64,000 nucleotides of DNA from Hymenobacter volaticus (GTDB lineage: Bacteria > Bacteroidota > Bacteroidia > Cytophagales > Hymenobacteraceae), in NCBI RefSeq assembly GCF_022921055.1, contig NZ_CP095061.1, positions 4,193,501-4,257,500 on the forward strand, written 5' to 3'. Under the pieces are notes generated by a model that saw nothing but the letters and a program-made list of their open reading frames with translations, had not been told where the DNA came from and ran no database searches. Both the position numbers and the translations under genes were made by a program. Below are positions 46,601 to 54,497 of this stretch, piece by piece (position 1 is the stretch's first letter; the number at the start of each line of letters is the position of its first letter).

Positions 46601-47292
46601 CTATTGCTGCCAACGGCAGGCTAGCAGTGGAAGCCGCCGAGCAAGCCACTTTCGACGCGGTGCTCATGGACGTGCAAATGCCCGAAATGGATGGCTACGA
46701 GGCCGCTCGTCAATTACGGGCGCGTTTTCCAGATGCCACTCAGTTGCCGATTATCGGCCTTACTGCCTCCGCCTTGCCCGAAGATCGTGCCTTAGCTCTG
46801 GAAGCCGGCATGAATGACACCTTGGCAAAGCCCTTTGATCCGGCTCTTCTTTACGCCCGTATCGCGCATTATACCGGCCGTACCACCCTGCCTCCGCAAG
46901 ATCCGCCTACCGTAGTCGAAATTCCAGTTGTTGTTACTCCTGAGCAGAAAAGCCCTACTCCCGACTGGACGTTGCTGGAGGAATTGGCTGGTGGCAACGA
47001 AGCCTTTATCCAGCAAATCGTTAAAACTTTCCTCACGCAAGCTCCGCAGCTACAACAGCATCTAGAAGTTGAATTTGCAGCCGCCGACCTTGGCGCTTTG
47101 GCGCGCACAGCACACAAGCTAAAAGGGCAAGCAGCCTATTTCGGTGTTGAGCACCTCTATTCAGCCTTAGAAACATTAGAACACCAAGCCCGCCAGCAAA
47201 CGGACCGAGAAGCCTTGGCTACTCTGGTTCAACAAGTTGAAAAGAATTTAGATCAGCTTTACCCACAATTGCAAAAGCGCCTAACTGTCTAA
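43618..47292 (+). CDS. Hybrid two-component histidine kinase with propeller sensor, REC and Hpt
   Basis: 1224 residues. A signal peptide (to about 24) precedes a periplasmic two-component propeller with repeated DxxGxLWIGT blades (HAGYLWIGTAEGLVRYDG, GGVWIGTHDTGLAVW) to about 480. A Y_Y_Y domain (FRGVSLLPGQAGLQYQYRLL) lies near 565-640, and one membrane helix at about 645-668. HisKA has phospho-His 728 (NMSHEIRTPMNAVIG). The HATPase domain (VLVNLVGNAIKFTT; FGGTGLGLSIARNL) and a receiver with Asp 1018 (VLMDVQMPEMDGYE) follow. A C-terminal Hpt domain has His 1166 (ARTAHKLKGQAAYFG). This is the build of polysaccharide-sensing one-protein systems in Bacteroidota, but no SusC/D genes are near. The LytTR regulator just downstream is the likely output (inference). 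Confidence 0.95.
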   Translation: MIVLLLRRLLLLLLLFVSVQASAQSSSVPRYFLRQFGAADGLPQPFIYALAQDHAGYLWIGTAEGLVRYDGTEFVAFTTKDGLAEDFVTTLYVQPRTGQLWVGHYQGGVSRWEGQRFQRVTNAASRPPGFRAVPGIAPADTTYAGAELSAASVTAARRFATLHQVLPPGTVAQCVLADREHNVWIGTAGQGLWRWSDRHITFYPSPNETKAAMGSALFSQGRAGGIQNTGKFFLLNSAHNRTSPLITFPEKLLPYPPSVVFYTPDERSRPSFDGSYPVPVPKALWAGTKGHGLWQMPIPARRSSMQLVRRLPATLSVTALTQHRNGDIWIGTSLDGVYRLPADSTQAAEHFTTANGLLHNTIYALTTDSTGGVWIGTHDTGLAVWQHGAFRYFRFPSGGLDVSALLTDDAGRVWIGTEGNGVFCYEKSVLQTYGPASGLVSPYCYALLPVRWWSSYHGGYLHDFRHEQLLVVHRNSISFADTTLRRFAPAALPGNPLIQDLLPQAAVAWNDYCVWLRTRTGLICLRTNAPNLLPGASKPTPTLLTSEVDGAAASPYQLKELSPTQHQVNFTFRGVSLLPGQAGLQYQYRLLGYQDRWSRPTVVGEAQFPRLGAGSYTFEVRARLGEQGRWSKPVATSFGVATPFWQTWWFAVVSLLLAGAGIFAFIRTREATLRRQKFQLETTVRERTQELRQQKAHIEDMNAELVVARDIAEASRRAKAQFLANMSHEIRTPMNAVIGLTHLLRQTPVSSEQNEYLEAVQSSSQNLLVIINDILDSSKIEAGKLSLEHTAFRLPELLRRVASMFQFATESKHLYFKLEIEPAVPAAVLGDPVRLNQVLVNLVGNAIKFTTTGGVTVRVYPTTDAATNQQVVRFVVQDTGIGIPANKLEAIFEDFSQANTSTTRQFGGTGLGLSIARNLVELHGGKLWVESEEGHGSAFSFEIPYLAADPAEVPAEATLAVGRFEPTLRVLVAEDNDLNQLVARKTLEAWNVQVTIAANGRLAVEAAEQATFDAVLMDVQMPEMDGYEAARQLRARFPDATQLPIIGLTASALPEDRALALEAGMNDTLAKPFDPALLYARIAHYTGRTTLPPQDPPTVVEIPVVVTPEQKSPTPDWTLLEELAGGNEAFIQQIVKTFLTQAPQLQQHLEVEFAAADLGALARTAHKLKGQAAYFGVEHLYSALETLEHQARQQTDREALATLVQQVEKNLDQLYPQLQKRLTV

Positions 47293-47339
47293 AGATCCTC
47301 ACAAAAGATAGTAAGCCTGCTTTTTTTCAATGGATAGTA

Positions 47340-47347
47340 TACCTTTG
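47340..47347 (+). promoter_or_regulatory. TAnnTTTG box directly before the LytTR gene
   Basis: TACCTTTG ends 5 bases before ATG 47353. No TTTG partner at the normal distance. If used, the transcript would be leaderless. Confidence 0.3.
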
Positions 47348-47352
47348 AAAAT

Positions 47353-48068
47353 ATGCCTGCCTCCCCTTCTCCCTGCGTTGTCTGATTGTTGACGATGACC
47401 CGCTTTCTGTGCAAGTGGTTGAAAACTGCATTGCCAGTACTCCGTTTTTGACAGCTGTCGGCAGTTGCGAAAGTGCCGTAGCCGCGGCCGAAGTGCTACG
47501 CACCCAAGAGGTCGACCTCCTGTTTTTGGATGTGGAAATGCCTCTTATGTCCGGCATCGATCTGCTCAACACGCTACAGAATCCACCGCTCGTTGTGCTG
47601 ATTACCAGCAGCAAGCAGTACGCCGTTGAAGCATTTGAGCATGATGTGGTTGATTATCTGGTGAAGCCGGTCAGCTACGCCCGATTCTTGAAAGCTGCTC
47701 AACGCGCTTTGGAAGTAAGCCAAGCACATCCAACCGAAGCCGCAACTCCCGCCGATGCCGATTTCACTTTCATGAAAGTGGATACCAAGCTGGTGAAGGT
47801 ACTTTTCGATGAAGTGCGCTACGTGGAGGCCCTTGGTGACTACGTGCACATTGTCACGGGCCAGAGCAAACTCATTGTGTACAGCACTATGAAAGCCGTG
47901 GAGGAAAAGTTTCCTGATACGTTGTTTGTGCGCGTGCATCGCTCTTTCATTGTCAATCTCAAACGAGTGCAGGCCATAGAGGATAACAACATTATCATTG
48001 ACAGCAAGCACATTCCCATTGGTCAAACCTATATGCGGGAAGTGTTTCAGCGCCTTAATAAATTTTAA
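47353..48068 (+). CDS. LytTR-family response regulator (frameshifted at the N-terminus)
   Basis: The repaired protein is 238 residues: MPASPFSLRCLIVDDDPLSV, obtained by adding one base to the CCCC run at 47363-47366; without this the acidic pocket IVDDDP has no start codon. The receiver domain continues with VDLLFLDVEMPLMSGIDLL (phospho-Asp in LDVEMP) and DYLVKPVSYARFL (Lys). The LytTR DNA-binding domain covers about 135-238 (FDEVRYVEALGDYVHI, TLFVRVHRSFIVNLKRVQAI). It binds DNA through the beta-type LytTR fold and is probably phosphorylated by the hybrid kinase 60 bases upstream. Without the repair only a truncated receiver could be made. Confidence 0.9.
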
Positions 48069-48099
48069 GCACTGAATTGGTATTCTTACAGTTGAAGGT

Positions 48100-48741
48100 G
48101 TGTATGGCGTGAGATTTTACTTTAGGCTTTTGCGGCTACTTCTTAGTGTAGCTGTTCTACTGTTCAACTTCTGGCAGAAAGCACACGCACAAGTAGCCGG
48201 TGATACTGTCAGCGTAATGTGTCCGCCACCGCGCGTAGTGGAGCTTTGTGTGGATCTAGATGCTAGCGCATCAGTAGACGCTGCAGCGGGCCCGCTTACC
48301 TTCCGCTGGCTAATGGGCGACGGCACCACCCTCACTGGCCCAGTTGTATCACACTGCTACACTGCCCGCCGCCGCTATACCGTCCAACTTGATGTAGTAG
48401 ACGACAAAACGGGCGAAGTTCGGGAAGCTGAAAAAGTTATTCCTGTCGATTTCACCCAGGAAGTTGTTCTCAACTTCACTGCCGGTTCCGATACAATCCG
48501 CGTTGGGCAAACCGTCATCTTCGACGCAGTGGATTCGCAACTACCTCTGTGCGAAAATGTAGTAGTGCTCTGGGACTTTCGTGATGGAATAGTTGGGAAT
48601 GGTCGACGCGTACAGCACGCATTCCGGCGTCCTGGGCAATACGCTGTTCGGATGGCGCTACGCGGCAATGGCCCCGACGATTGCCCCAGCAGTCATTGTG
48701 TGGGCCGCGTTATTACGGTACTCCCCGCCAAGACTCCGTAG
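48100..48741 (+). CDS. Secreted PKD-domain protein
   Basis: 213 residues. GTG at 48100 (or GTG 48109) starts a signal peptide (RFYFRLLRLLLSVAVLLFNF to AHAQ). Two PKD-like beta domains follow: residues about 45-115 (DASASVDAAAGPLTFRWLMG, HCYTARRRYTVQLDVVDD) and about 125-205 (VVLWDFRDGIVGNGRRVQHA, FRRPGQYAVRMALRGNG). Several Cys (VMCPPPRVVELC, LPLCENVV, DDCPSSHC) probably form disulfides. PKD domains mediate protein or polysaccharide contacts at the cell surface. No T9SS sorting tail is present. It follows the LytTR gene by 31 bases and may be part of the same transcript and possibly a target of the kinase system (inference). Confidence 0.83.
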   Translation: MYGVRFYFRLLRLLLSVAVLLFNFWQKAHAQVAGDTVSVMCPPPRVVELCVDLDASASVDAAAGPLTFRWLMGDGTTLTGPVVSHCYTARRRYTVQLDVVDDKTGEVREAEKVIPVDFTQEVVLNFTAGSDTIRVGQTVIFDAVDSQLPLCENVVVLWDFRDGIVGNGRRVQHAFRRPGQYAVRMALRGNGPDDCPSSHCVGRVITVLPAKTP

Positions 48742-48843
48742 TTAATTCAAGATTGAAAACAGCTGTTTACAATCATCCTTAGCTAGTAGGTTCAGTACTG
48801 ACGACTAAACTCTTGGGCAGTTGCAGCAATTGATACCGCTCGC

Positions 48844-50376
48844 CTAAACCAAATGCCGATTCTCCTCCTGTACTAGTGCCGCTGTGGCCCTCAAAATTTC
48901 CAATGTTAGAGCCCACAGATTCTCATAAGGCACAATTTCGATTTCGGAGAATGCCTCACCAGGCGGCGGAGCCGCTTGCATCCTTTGCAAGAGAGGCTCA
49001 GCCAAACGTTGGCTCTCCGCAGGATCAAAATCGGATTTCACTGTAATAGCTAGTAACCGGAAAAACAGCTGGCTACGCAAGGCTCCGGCCTCCCGTAAAT
49101 GCCGCTGTTGGTACTTGCGTAAGCTTTCTAAGCGCAATAGCACACCATCTAAGTCGCGCTGCCGCAAATAGTACAAAAACTGCAGGATCAATACGGCTAC
49201 GTTGTAACCTTGTTTATCACGGCTATGCGTTGGCACCGTCTGAATAAACGTATTAAAGCTACGAATACGCAATGGAGAAGCCTCTGGTCGAATGAATTGC
49301 AGATACACTTCGTACAAATTCCAGCGCTCTTGCGCAGCAGGCCTTTGCTTAGCGAAATATAAACTTTTCCGAGCTGTCTGCAGCAATTCTTGCGCCTGCC
49401 CATACTGGCCTGCATGCAATGCTAGGAGCATGTAAATTTCTAAGAAATACAGCCAGTTATTTGATGAATAATGAAAGTCTTTGGCATATTCCTCGGCCAG
49501 TTTAAGACCTTTTTCTGCTTGCCTACTTCGCAAGTGAGCATACACGCTCATGTAATTGTTGTATCGCTTATCAAATCGGACGCGGTTAAGTTTTCCTTGT
49601 TCCCACTTCTTAGCAGTGGCAGTTGTAAGGCGAATAATTTCTTGATAGTTACCTACTAGTTCTTCCCGCGTGAGCTGTGTTCGATAGAGATAAAAAAAGC
49701 TAGTGAACGTTCCCGCTTCCTTGTACAACACTTCTAGTTGCTTGATATAAGCTTCTATCTTTTCTAGCATAGTACGACGGGCCCGAACCGTATAAGCTAT
49801 CATTGCCTTTAATTCCCAGAATATCTTTCCAGCCTCTTCCTCTAGTGCTAGATTTTGCTGGTTTACGATTAGCTTTTTATTGTTGCTTCGGAATTTAGCC
49901 GGCTGTTGCATATCAGCATAAATGCTACGCAATAATTGCCCGCACATAACGGCATAGTTTGTAAATTCCATGCTTTCGGCCAGTCGTAATGCCTTACGCC
50001 CTAACCGTTCTGCGTTATAATACTCGCCCTCCCCATACAATGTGCTAACTTGATAATACAGGCTCAGACACTGTTGCTCATATCGGCGTGACAGCACATG
50101 GCGTGGGTCGGATTCGTCAAGGAAAAAAAGGTGGTTCAGCATTTTCTGCTGCACCCGTGACTTCAATTTACGAAAGGCAGTCTTGCTAGCAGCATCCGTT
50201 TTGCCATAAAGTGCTTTGATAATTTGCTGCTGAGACCTTCCCTGTCCTTCTACAAGAAACTGGATTAAGGCCATTTCTTTGTTAGCAGCCTGCTTTGTTG
50301 TGAAATCCAACAATGGCAACACTTTCTGGCGGCGATCTGTCACAATTCGCGCTAAATTATTCAACCCATCCATCAT
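48844..50376 (-). CDS. Large helical (TPR-like) protein of unknown function
   Basis: 510 residues, no signal peptide, no membrane helix. The N-terminal 75 residues (ALIQFLVEGQGRSQQQIIKA, KTAFRKLKSRVQQKMLNHLF) look like a small helix-turn-helix-like or helical domain. The rest is a long array of helical hairpins with TPR-like spacing (YYQVSTLYGEGEYYNAERLG, YMLLALHAGQYGQAQELLQT). I recall such proteins as a lineage-specific family in Cytophagales with unknown role. It is divergent from the tandem-repeat gene with 366 bases between, so a regulatory link is possible. AT content is higher than in the flanking housekeeping genes. Confidence 0.75.
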   Translation of the reverse strand: MMDGLNNLARIVTDRRQKVLPLLDFTTKQAANKEMALIQFLVEGQGRSQQQIIKALYGKTDAASKTAFRKLKSRVQQKMLNHLFFLDESDPRHVLSRRYEQQCLSLYYQVSTLYGEGEYYNAERLGRKALRLAESMEFTNYAVMCGQLLRSIYADMQQPAKFRSNNKKLIVNQQNLALEEEAGKIFWELKAMIAYTVRARRTMLEKIEAYIKQLEVLYKEAGTFTSFFYLYRTQLTREELVGNYQEIIRLTTATAKKWEQGKLNRVRFDKRYNNYMSVYAHLRSRQAEKGLKLAEEYAKDFHYSSNNWLYFLEIYMLLALHAGQYGQAQELLQTARKSLYFAKQRPAAQERWNLYEVYLQFIRPEASPLRIRSFNTFIQTVPTHSRDKQGYNVAVLILQFLYYLRQRDLDGVLLRLESLRKYQQRHLREAGALRSQLFFRLLAITVKSDFDPAESQRLAEPLLQRMQAAPPPGEAFSEIEIVPYENLWALTLEILRATAALVQEENRHLV

Positions 50377-50742
50377 AAAAAGCGCCCTCAGTATTAAAAA
50401 TGCCTAAGTGAAGTGGCAAAACTGCAAGTAAATAGCAGTCACAATTAACACTATTTTTTCCTTTACAAATATTACCTACCCCTTTAATCTTTGCATCAGG
50501 TGAAGTGTGTGTTTTTGGTAGATGTGATGTCACATTCTGAAGTATTATGTTCAACTAATTAATGGTTCCCACAGGGAGAGAAGCAGTGTTTAGCTAAAGG
50601 CTTTTAAAATTCGTTAGAATAATCAAAAAATATCTATCTAACATACAAATCACTTTTATACTCTACCTTTCCTTTACGGGAGACTAGGTCTGCTACACCT
50701 TTGTGTCACTCAACCACTTGACACAACTAATCTCCTACTACT
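50377..50742. other. Divergent intergenic region with candidate promoter for the repeat gene
   Basis: 366 AT-rich bases. On the plus strand TTTA at 50673-50676 and TACACCTTTG at 50694-50703 are roughly spaced as a Bacteroidota promoter, with one mismatch in each box, giving a leader of about 32 bases to ATG 50743. No gene is supported in the gap. Confidence 0.45.
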
Positions 50743-51636
50743 ATGCTTCATTTCCTTGCTTTCGCTCTGTTGCAGATTGCTTCTCCTGCCACGACTGCTA
50801 CTTTAGCTAGCTCAACAGGTGTTCAAACAACCAGCTACACCGCTATGGCTGATCATGGCAATGGCGGCTGGTCGGGTATTGCTTCGGCTGATCATGGTAA
50901 CGGGGGCTGGTCCGGGTTTGCCTCAGCCGATCATGGTAATGGTGGCTGGTCCGGGTTCACTGCAGTTTACCATGGTAATGGTGGCTGGTCGGGTGTTGCT
51001 TCGGTTGATCATGGCAACGGCGGCTGGTCGGGTATTGCTTCGGCTGATCATGGTAACGGGGGCTGGTCCGGGTTTGCCTCAGCCGATCATGGTAATGGTG
51101 GCTGGTCCGGGTTCACTGCAGTTTACCATGGTAATGGTGGCTGGTCGGGTGTTGCTTCGGTTGATCATGGCAACGGCGGTTGGTCCGGGTTTGCTTCGGC
51201 CGATCATGGTAATGGTGGCTGGTCCGGGTTCACTGCAGTTTACCATGGTAATGGTGGCTGGTCGGGTGTTGCTTCGGTTGATCATGGCAACGGCGGTTGG
51301 TCCGGGTTTGCTTCGGCCGATCATGGTAATGGTGGCTGGTCCGGGTTCACTGCAGTTTACCATGGTAATGGTGGCTGGTCGGGTGTTGCTTCGGTTGATC
51401 ATGGCAACGGCGGTTGGTCCGGGTTTGCTTCGGCTGATCATGGTAACGGGGGCTGGTCCGGGTTTGCCTCAGCCGATCATGGTAATGGTGGCTGGTCCGG
51501 GTTCACTGCAGTTTACCATGGTAATGGTGGCTGGTCGGGTGTTGCTTCGGTTGATCATGGCAACGGCGGCTGGTCCGGGTTTGCTTCGGCTGATCATGGT
51601 AACGGGGGCTGGTCGGGTAAATCAGTTTGCGCGTAA
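50743..51636 (+). CDS. Exported tandem-repeat protein, 20 copies of a HGNGGWSG unit
   Basis: 297 residues. The N-terminal 35 residues (MLHFLAFALLQIASPATTAT...) look like a short signal peptide and a Thr/Ser spacer. The rest is 20 contiguous copies of a 13-residue unit, consensus [A/V][D/Y]HGNGGWSG[F/V/I][A/T][S/A], ending KSVCA with a single Cys near the C-terminus. Each unit keeps His, Asn, Trp and four Gly; no charged residue except Asp. I know no family that matches. The HGNGGW core resembles HGGGW of the prion octarepeat, which binds Cu(II), so metal binding is a testable idea, as is a Gly-rich structural or adhesive fibre. The ABC-type genes start 74 bases downstream. Confidence 0.8.
   Translation: MLHFLAFALLQIASPATTATLASSTGVQTTSYTAMADHGNGGWSGIASADHGNGGWSGFASADHGNGGWSGFTAVYHGNGGWSGVASVDHGNGGWSGIASADHGNGGWSGFASADHGNGGWSGFTAVYHGNGGWSGVASVDHGNGGWSGFASADHGNGGWSGFTAVYHGNGGWSGVASVDHGNGGWSGFASADHGNGGWSGFTAVYHGNGGWSGVASVDHGNGGWSGFASADHGNGGWSGFASADHGNGGWSGFTAVYHGNGGWSGVASVDHGNGGWSGFASADHGNGGWSGKSVCA
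50848..51618 (+). repeat. 39-bp coding tandem repeat, 20 copies in four sub-types
   Basis: The 39-base units fall into four sequence types. A has VDHG or ADHG from GATCATGGCAA; B has ADHG from GATCATGGTAACGG; C has ADHG followed by FTA; D has VYHG from TACCATGG. Their order is A B C D, A B C D, A C D, A C D, A B C D, A B, so the array grew by copying blocks of three or four units. Confidence 0.9.
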
Positions 51637-51709
51637 CAACTACGTAGGGACGTTCGCGCCAGGAATCTTGGCTATCTTGCTGGCTGATCTTGCTAGGTGC
51701 TGGTAACTG

Positions 51710-53434
51710 ATGACGCGATACCTACGGAACATTCTCATATTCCTTCTGCTCAGTACCTGCGGAGTTACCGGTTGCACTTCTTCTCTCAAGTCGGAGGCTA
51801 TCCGAATTCGATGGTCTACTGATCCACAAACTTTAGATCCTCTTTTGGCTAGCAAGCCTCAAGCTCAGGAAGTTATCAACCTGATGCATTGCAGCCTACT
51901 TGTGGGTGACCATAACCAGCGAACTGTCCCATGGTTGGCTCAAGCCTTGCCGACTGTAAGCCAGCGCGGTTCGCTAACCCTACTTACCTACACTTTGCGG
52001 CCAGAGGCTACTTGGGATAATGGTCAGCCTGTATTGGCCCGTGATGTAGCCTTTACGCTAAAACTTCTGAATTGCCCAGGACTGCCTACTGAGTCTGCAC
52101 GCACCCAATACGGTTTCGTAACCGACATAGAGTTGGATGAAAAAGACCCGCGGCGCTTTACGTTGGTGTGTCGTACTGCTGCTAGTGGTATCATTTTTTC
52201 CTCCGGCGATTATGCGATTCTACCAGAGTATGCAGTAGATCCGCAGAAGCATTTGCAGGCAATTCCCCTGTCTTTGCTTCAAACCGATACCGTAGCCGCT
52301 CTACGCCAATACCCCGGGCTGCGTAGTTTCGCACGCCGCTATCGACAAAGTAATTACGGCCAACACCCGGAACGTCTCCCAGGTTGCGGTCCTTATACTC
52401 TGAAGGCATGGGCAAAGGGCCGTTATCTACGGCTCCAACGAAAAGCTAAGTGGTGGGCTACGAAACTTACAGCGCCCCCGGTATGGCTACAAGCCCATGC
52501 GCCCTGGCTTGACTACCAAATTGTCCCTGATAACGCGCAGGCCCTGTCGGCCATACGTCGCGGCGATATAGACCTCTACCCTATGCCTGCCGCTCGCGAC
52601 TTCGACCAGTTGTGGCATTCGGCCGACACAACCAAGTTGACTTTTTATACCACTGATTCCTACGAAATGGTATCGGTGGGATTCAATACGCAGCGCCCTT
52701 TCTTGCGTGATGCTCTCACACGCCGGGCGCTTAGTTTGCTCTTTGACGTACCAGGGTTAATACAAGCCACCCAACCTGGGTTGGCTTATCGTAGCGTTAG
52801 CCTAGTAAGGCCTAACGACAAACCTGCCTACAATGACAGTTTGCTGCTGCTACCTTTCGACTTGCGTCAAGCAGCCGAGCTGTTGCACCAGGCCGGTTGG
52901 CAACGTAAACCCGATGGCAAGTGGACTCGTGACGCTACCGAAACACTATCTTTCGGTATCAGCTACCAAGCCAACTTGCCCGACCACGAGGCAGTAGCTC
53001 GGCAGTTCCGGGCGGCCGCTGCTCAGCTAGGCATCACTGTGAAGTTGAAACCCGCCGAAGAACAGGTGTACAGGCAACAGCTCATTCATGGTGACACCGA
53101 TCTGCACGTTCGCACCTACCGCGGCAATCCGTTCACATACAACTTCATGCCAATCCTGCATTCTCGTGGTATCGGGATTAGCAATTTCACGCAGTATAAG
53201 TCGGAGGTAGCGGATCGATTGATGGAAGCTATTATGTTTGAGCAGAACGAATCTCGGCGCGTCAAGCTGCTGCGACGGTTCCAGCAGCAAATCCGCCAAG
53301 ACTCGCCTCTTGTGGTGCTATTCTTCATCCGCAATCGGCTGATTGCCTCCAAGCGGCTGCACGGAGTAGAAGCTATTAGGGTTCGTCCTGGCTACGATGC
53401 GCTTAACTTATCGCTAGCTTTGCCGAGTAAGTAA
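51710..53434 (+). CDS. ABC transporter substrate-binding lipoprotein (oligopeptide, SBP family 5)
   Basis: 574 residues. The lipoprotein signal is MTRYLRNILIFLLLSTCGVT with lipobox VTGC. The family 5 (OppA/DppA) pattern follows: IRWSTDPQTLDPLLASKPQA, YTLRPEATWDNGQPVLARDV and CGPYTLKAWAKGRYLRLQRK near residue 225. Later come DLYPMPAARDF and YEMVSVGFNTQRPFLRDALT, then FGISYQANLPDHEAVARQFR. It should bind a peptide or similar ligand in the periplasm and deliver it to the permeases that follow 4 bases downstream. No ATPase gene is present in the cluster. The repeat-protein gene ends 74 bases upstream on the same strand. Confidence 0.9.
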   Translation: MTRYLRNILIFLLLSTCGVTGCTSSLKSEAIRIRWSTDPQTLDPLLASKPQAQEVINLMHCSLLVGDHNQRTVPWLAQALPTVSQRGSLTLLTYTLRPEATWDNGQPVLARDVAFTLKLLNCPGLPTESARTQYGFVTDIELDEKDPRRFTLVCRTAASGIIFSSGDYAILPEYAVDPQKHLQAIPLSLLQTDTVAALRQYPGLRSFARRYRQSNYGQHPERLPGCGPYTLKAWAKGRYLRLQRKAKWWATKLTAPPVWLQAHAPWLDYQIVPDNAQALSAIRRGDIDLYPMPAARDFDQLWHSADTTKLTFYTTDSYEMVSVGFNTQRPFLRDALTRRALSLLFDVPGLIQATQPGLAYRSVSLVRPNDKPAYNDSLLLLPFDLRQAAELLHQAGWQRKPDGKWTRDATETLSFGISYQANLPDHEAVARQFRAAAAQLGITVKLKPAEEQVYRQQLIHGDTDLHVRTYRGNPFTYNFMPILHSRGIGISNFTQYKSEVADRLMEAIMFEQNESRRVKLLRRFQQQIRQDSPLVVLFFIRNRLIASKRLHGVEAIRVRPGYDALNLSLALPSK

Positions 53435-53438
53435 ATGG

Positions 53439-54497
53439 ATGGCGCGCATGATCTTGCGACTAGTGCAGTGGGTATTTACGGTATGGGCTCTCGCCTCACT
53501 GCTCTTTCTGCTAACTAGCACGTTGCCTGATGAGCAACAATTGCTAGTTCGCTTCTCAGAAACTGTAGTCGGAAGCGAGACACCGTCGCAGGAACAAGCA
53601 GAAGCTGCTCAACAACTTGTCAAGCAACGATTGGGGTTGACAGAGCCTGTATTCTATTTTTCACCAGCTATACCTAAAACTTCGCTGGGGTGGCGTTGGC
53701 AGTGGAATGGGACGCACAATCAATACCATCGATGGCTACGTGCTTTGATGCACGGCAACTTGGGCAAATCTTACAGGACCGAGGAGGCCGTTAGCATTTC
53801 GCTTATTGAGGCTATAGCGGTTACAGTGCCACTTACTTGTCTGGCGACACTGTGCATTATTGGCATCTCGATTCCATTTGGAGTTTGGCTAGCGGCTCGC
53901 TCTAGCTCCCACTGGCTTTATACGGCGCTTTACGTGCTGGATGCGTTACCGCTTTTTGTGGTGGCGTTGCTATTGCTGCTACTGCTTGCCAACCCAGATT
54001 ACTTTACTTTCTTTCCAGCTTTTGGGCTTGGCTTCGAAGAAAATGACAGTAATGCCACTAGCATACTTCTTCGGTACCCGTCGTTCATGGTATTGCCGCT
54101 CAGCAGCCTTGTCCTTAGTGGTCTTACCGAACCAACCTTGCAGCTCGCCGACGTGTTGCGCCACGAAGCCCAGCTCGACTACATGCTAACAGCCCAAGCC
54201 AAAGGGTTGACAAGAAAGCAAGCTCTTTGGCGACATGGGTTACGCAATGCCTTACTACCTATTTTCACTCTTTTTACGGAGCTTTTTCCCAATTTACTAG
54301 CGGGCTCTATCGTAGTGGAATTTGTATTCGCGTTGCCCGGGTTAGGACGACTGTTAGCCGATGCCGCCGCTGCTCGTGATTATCCTGTGATGCTAGGCGG
54401 CGTTTTTTTTGTGCTCCTTGCGCGTCAGCTTATGCTCTCCCTAGCCGATTGGCTCTATCAGCTCGCCGACCCGCGCCTGCGCGTTTCCGCCTCATGA
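53439..54497 (+). CDS. ABC transporter permease, DppB-like
   Basis: 352 residues with an N-terminal membrane helix (LRLVQWVFTVWALASLLFLL), a periplasmic loop, and five further helices. The DppB landmarks are HGNLGKSYRTEEAVSISLIE and the EAA loop AQAKGLTRKQALWRHGLRNA, followed by LLPIFTLFTELFPNLLAGSI and FALPGLGRLLADAAAARDYP. The EAA loop with its conserved Gly contacts the ATPase, so the permease should couple to an ATPase encoded elsewhere. The periplasmic loop (YFSPAIPKTSLGWRWQWNGT) is longer than I expect for DppB. The start ATG 53439 lies 4 bases after the binding-protein stop, and its end overlaps the next gene in ATGA. Confidence 0.9.
   Translation: MARMILRLVQWVFTVWALASLLFLLTSTLPDEQQLLVRFSETVVGSETPSQEQAEAAQQLVKQRLGLTEPVFYFSPAIPKTSLGWRWQWNGTHNQYHRWLRALMHGNLGKSYRTEEAVSISLIEAIAVTVPLTCLATLCIIGISIPFGVWLAARSSSHWLYTALYVLDALPLFVVALLLLLLLANPDYFTFFPAFGLGFEENDSNATSILLRYPSFMVLPLSSLVLSGLTEPTLQLADVLRHEAQLDYMLTAQAKGLTRKQALWRHGLRNALLPIFTLFTELFPNLLAGSIVVEFVFALPGLGRLLADAAAARDYPVMLGGVFFVLLARQLMLSLADWLYQLADPRLRVSAS

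Noticed and set aside
50848-51618. CRISPR array
   Set aside because: Units are contiguous 39-mers with no spacers and encode a single open frame.
50743-51636. Multi-core RiPP precursor
   Set aside because: No modifying enzyme, protease or exporter of a known RiPP type is adjacent; the ABC genes are importer-type with a binding protein.
50819-51706. 295-codon second plus-strand frame across the repeat array
   Set aside because: A frame lacking stops is forced by a 39-base unit; the encoded protein has no start signal or sensible composition, while the 50743 frame has a signal peptide and promoter-like boxes.
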